From positions 218 to 6,614 of the forward strand of contig DUGV01000199.1 in the NCBI GenBank assembly GCA_013331225.1: a stretch of DNA of 6,397 nucleotides, given 5' to 3'. Shown here one piece after another: positions 5,967-6,397 of this stretch; within the stretch, counting starts at the first letter, position 1; each line of letters starts with the position of its first letter. Under the pieces are notes generated by a model. That model did not search any database. It was not told the DNA's origin and worked only from the letters and a program-made list of their open reading frames with translations. The DNA comes from Methanolinea sp. (GTDB lineage Archaea > Halobacteriota > Methanomicrobia > Methanomicrobiales > Methanospirillaceae). The position numbers were made by a program, and so were the translations under genes.

Positions 5967-6001
5967 GCAGAACAATCGAGGCATCAGCCCCAACTGCAGG
6001 G
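5967..6001 (+). repeat. Direct repeat, right-half copy
   Basis: This 35-nt segment (GCAGAACAATCGAGGCATCA onward) matches 5751-5785 of copy A at 30 of 35 positions without gaps. Weaker similarity may extend upstream (CTCACAAACTCGC versus CTCATCACACAATG), so it might be a full diverged copy and not only the right half of an interrupted one. Confidence 0.65.
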
Positions 6002-6129
6002 ATTTAAAAAAAGGGACTCCTTTCTCAAATGGACGAGGATAATAACCGAGAGGGCGACCGTGAAGGAATTATCGCTCCCCCTTTCACGTATTCCACGATT
6101 GGTGATTTGCCCTCTTTTCACCATAGAAG

Positions 6130-6348
6130 TTAAGGTGACTGTATTGCAACAAAGGTCGCTGTTGAGTGCGATCGGGGAATAGGCAATCCATCTTCGAGAA
6201 GTCCCCTGACGTGCATCTCAATCGCCTCGTGCATCCGCTCTTCTGCTTCTTCCCGGGTCTTCCCTGTCGCTGCACAGCCAGGAAGGCCCGGTGAATATGC
6301 AGAGTAATTTTTACCTGCTTTTTCAATTACGATGAGGAACCTGTGCAT
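6130..6348 (-). CDS. Lone HicB-like protein without visible HicA
   Basis: A 72-residue HicB-family protein. MHRFLIVIEKAGKNYSAYSP (1-20) followed by GLPGCAATGKTREEAEERMH (21-40) is the HicB core, then EAIEMHVRGLLEDGLPIPRS. I chose the ATG at 6348 because the family begins just there; AAGGAG lies 11 bases upstream (6365-6360) and AGGGG abuts the ATG. A TTG-led extension to 6381 is open but unlikely. No HicA follows: the next frame (ATG at 6124, about 46 codons, beginning MVKRGQITNR) lacks HicA motifs. Only 49 nt of upstream sequence are visible, so a hicA on that side cannot be excluded. Its spacing from the other pairs and its different sequence make recent duplication unlikely. It may be a stand-alone HicB-type regulator or a remnant. 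Confidence 0.82.
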   Translation of the reverse strand: MHRFLIVIEKAGKNYSAYSPGLPGCAATGKTREEAEERMHEAIEMHVRGLLEDGLPIPRSHSTATFVAIQSP

Positions 6349-6397
6349 CCCCTGATTCACTCCTTCAGATTTGCCTGGCAATAAGGCCTGGTAACCC

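Larger units (their letters stand above)
5598..6129. other. Gene-free stretch with diverged repeats and hairpins
   Basis: Open frames here (for example + 5510-5851, + 5925-6182 and - 5799-5611) show no recognisable domain, no clear ribosome binding site and mixed composition, so I do not call them. The stretch holds three related direct-repeat segments and a GC-rich hairpin-forming block, listed separately. It separates the second hicBA pair from a lone hicB and looks like degraded mobile or repeated DNA. No tRNA or CRISPR repeat is seen. Confidence 0.6.

Noticed and set aside
5986..6124. A 46-codon - strand frame (MVKRGQITNR...) 5 nt after the lone hicB stop
   Set aside because: It sits where a hicA might be, but lacks the His-containing GxxH motif and the dsRBD-like pattern and runs through repeat sequence; probably chance.

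Overview
The window looks like chromosomal DNA from a euryarchaeal methanogen, probably Methanomicrobiales and perhaps close to Methanoculleus. This is an inference from several signs. The conserved-looking genes are GC-rich. Starts are ATG/GTG with GGTGATCC- or AAGGAG-type ribosome binding sites. One gene has a clear archaeal TATA box (CTTTTATAAG). hicBA modules of the kind common in methanogens are interspersed. No marker gene fixes the taxon.

Left half (1-3048, + strand): four tightly packed genes with two ATGA stop/start overlaps and one 11-nt gap. They are (i) the 3' part of a gene resembling the RLAN domain that usually forms the N-terminus of certain RimK-like ATP-grasp ligases, (ii) a RimK-like ATP-grasp ligase, (iii) a cysteine-rich YkgJ-type metal-binding protein, and (iv) a GCS2-family glutamate-cysteine-ligase-like carboxylate-amine ligase. 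Two ATP-dependent amide-forming enzymes side by side suggest a pathway that builds a small peptide or amide, analogous in logic to GshA/GshB, or that tags a protein. RLAN is normally fused to its ATP-grasp partner but is a separate polypeptide here. This operon is the best candidate for an undescribed system.

Right half (3109-6348, all - strand): a more AT-rich stretch with two hicBA toxin-antitoxin pairs and a lone HicB-like gene. A 12-TM-type APC amino-acid permease with its own TATA box and ribosome binding site lies between the pairs. In the first pair (3584-3109) the hicA start appears to be lost: the usual ATGA overlap reads ATAA, so hicB keeps a stop codon while hicA has ATA where ATG belongs. 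The second pair (5597-5155) keeps the ATGA overlap.

The 532-nt stretch 5598-6129 has no convincing gene. It holds diverged direct repeats and a GC-rich hairpin-forming segment, and looks like the debris of a small repeated or inserted element. The amidoligase operon and the hicBA region converge at about 3050-3108.
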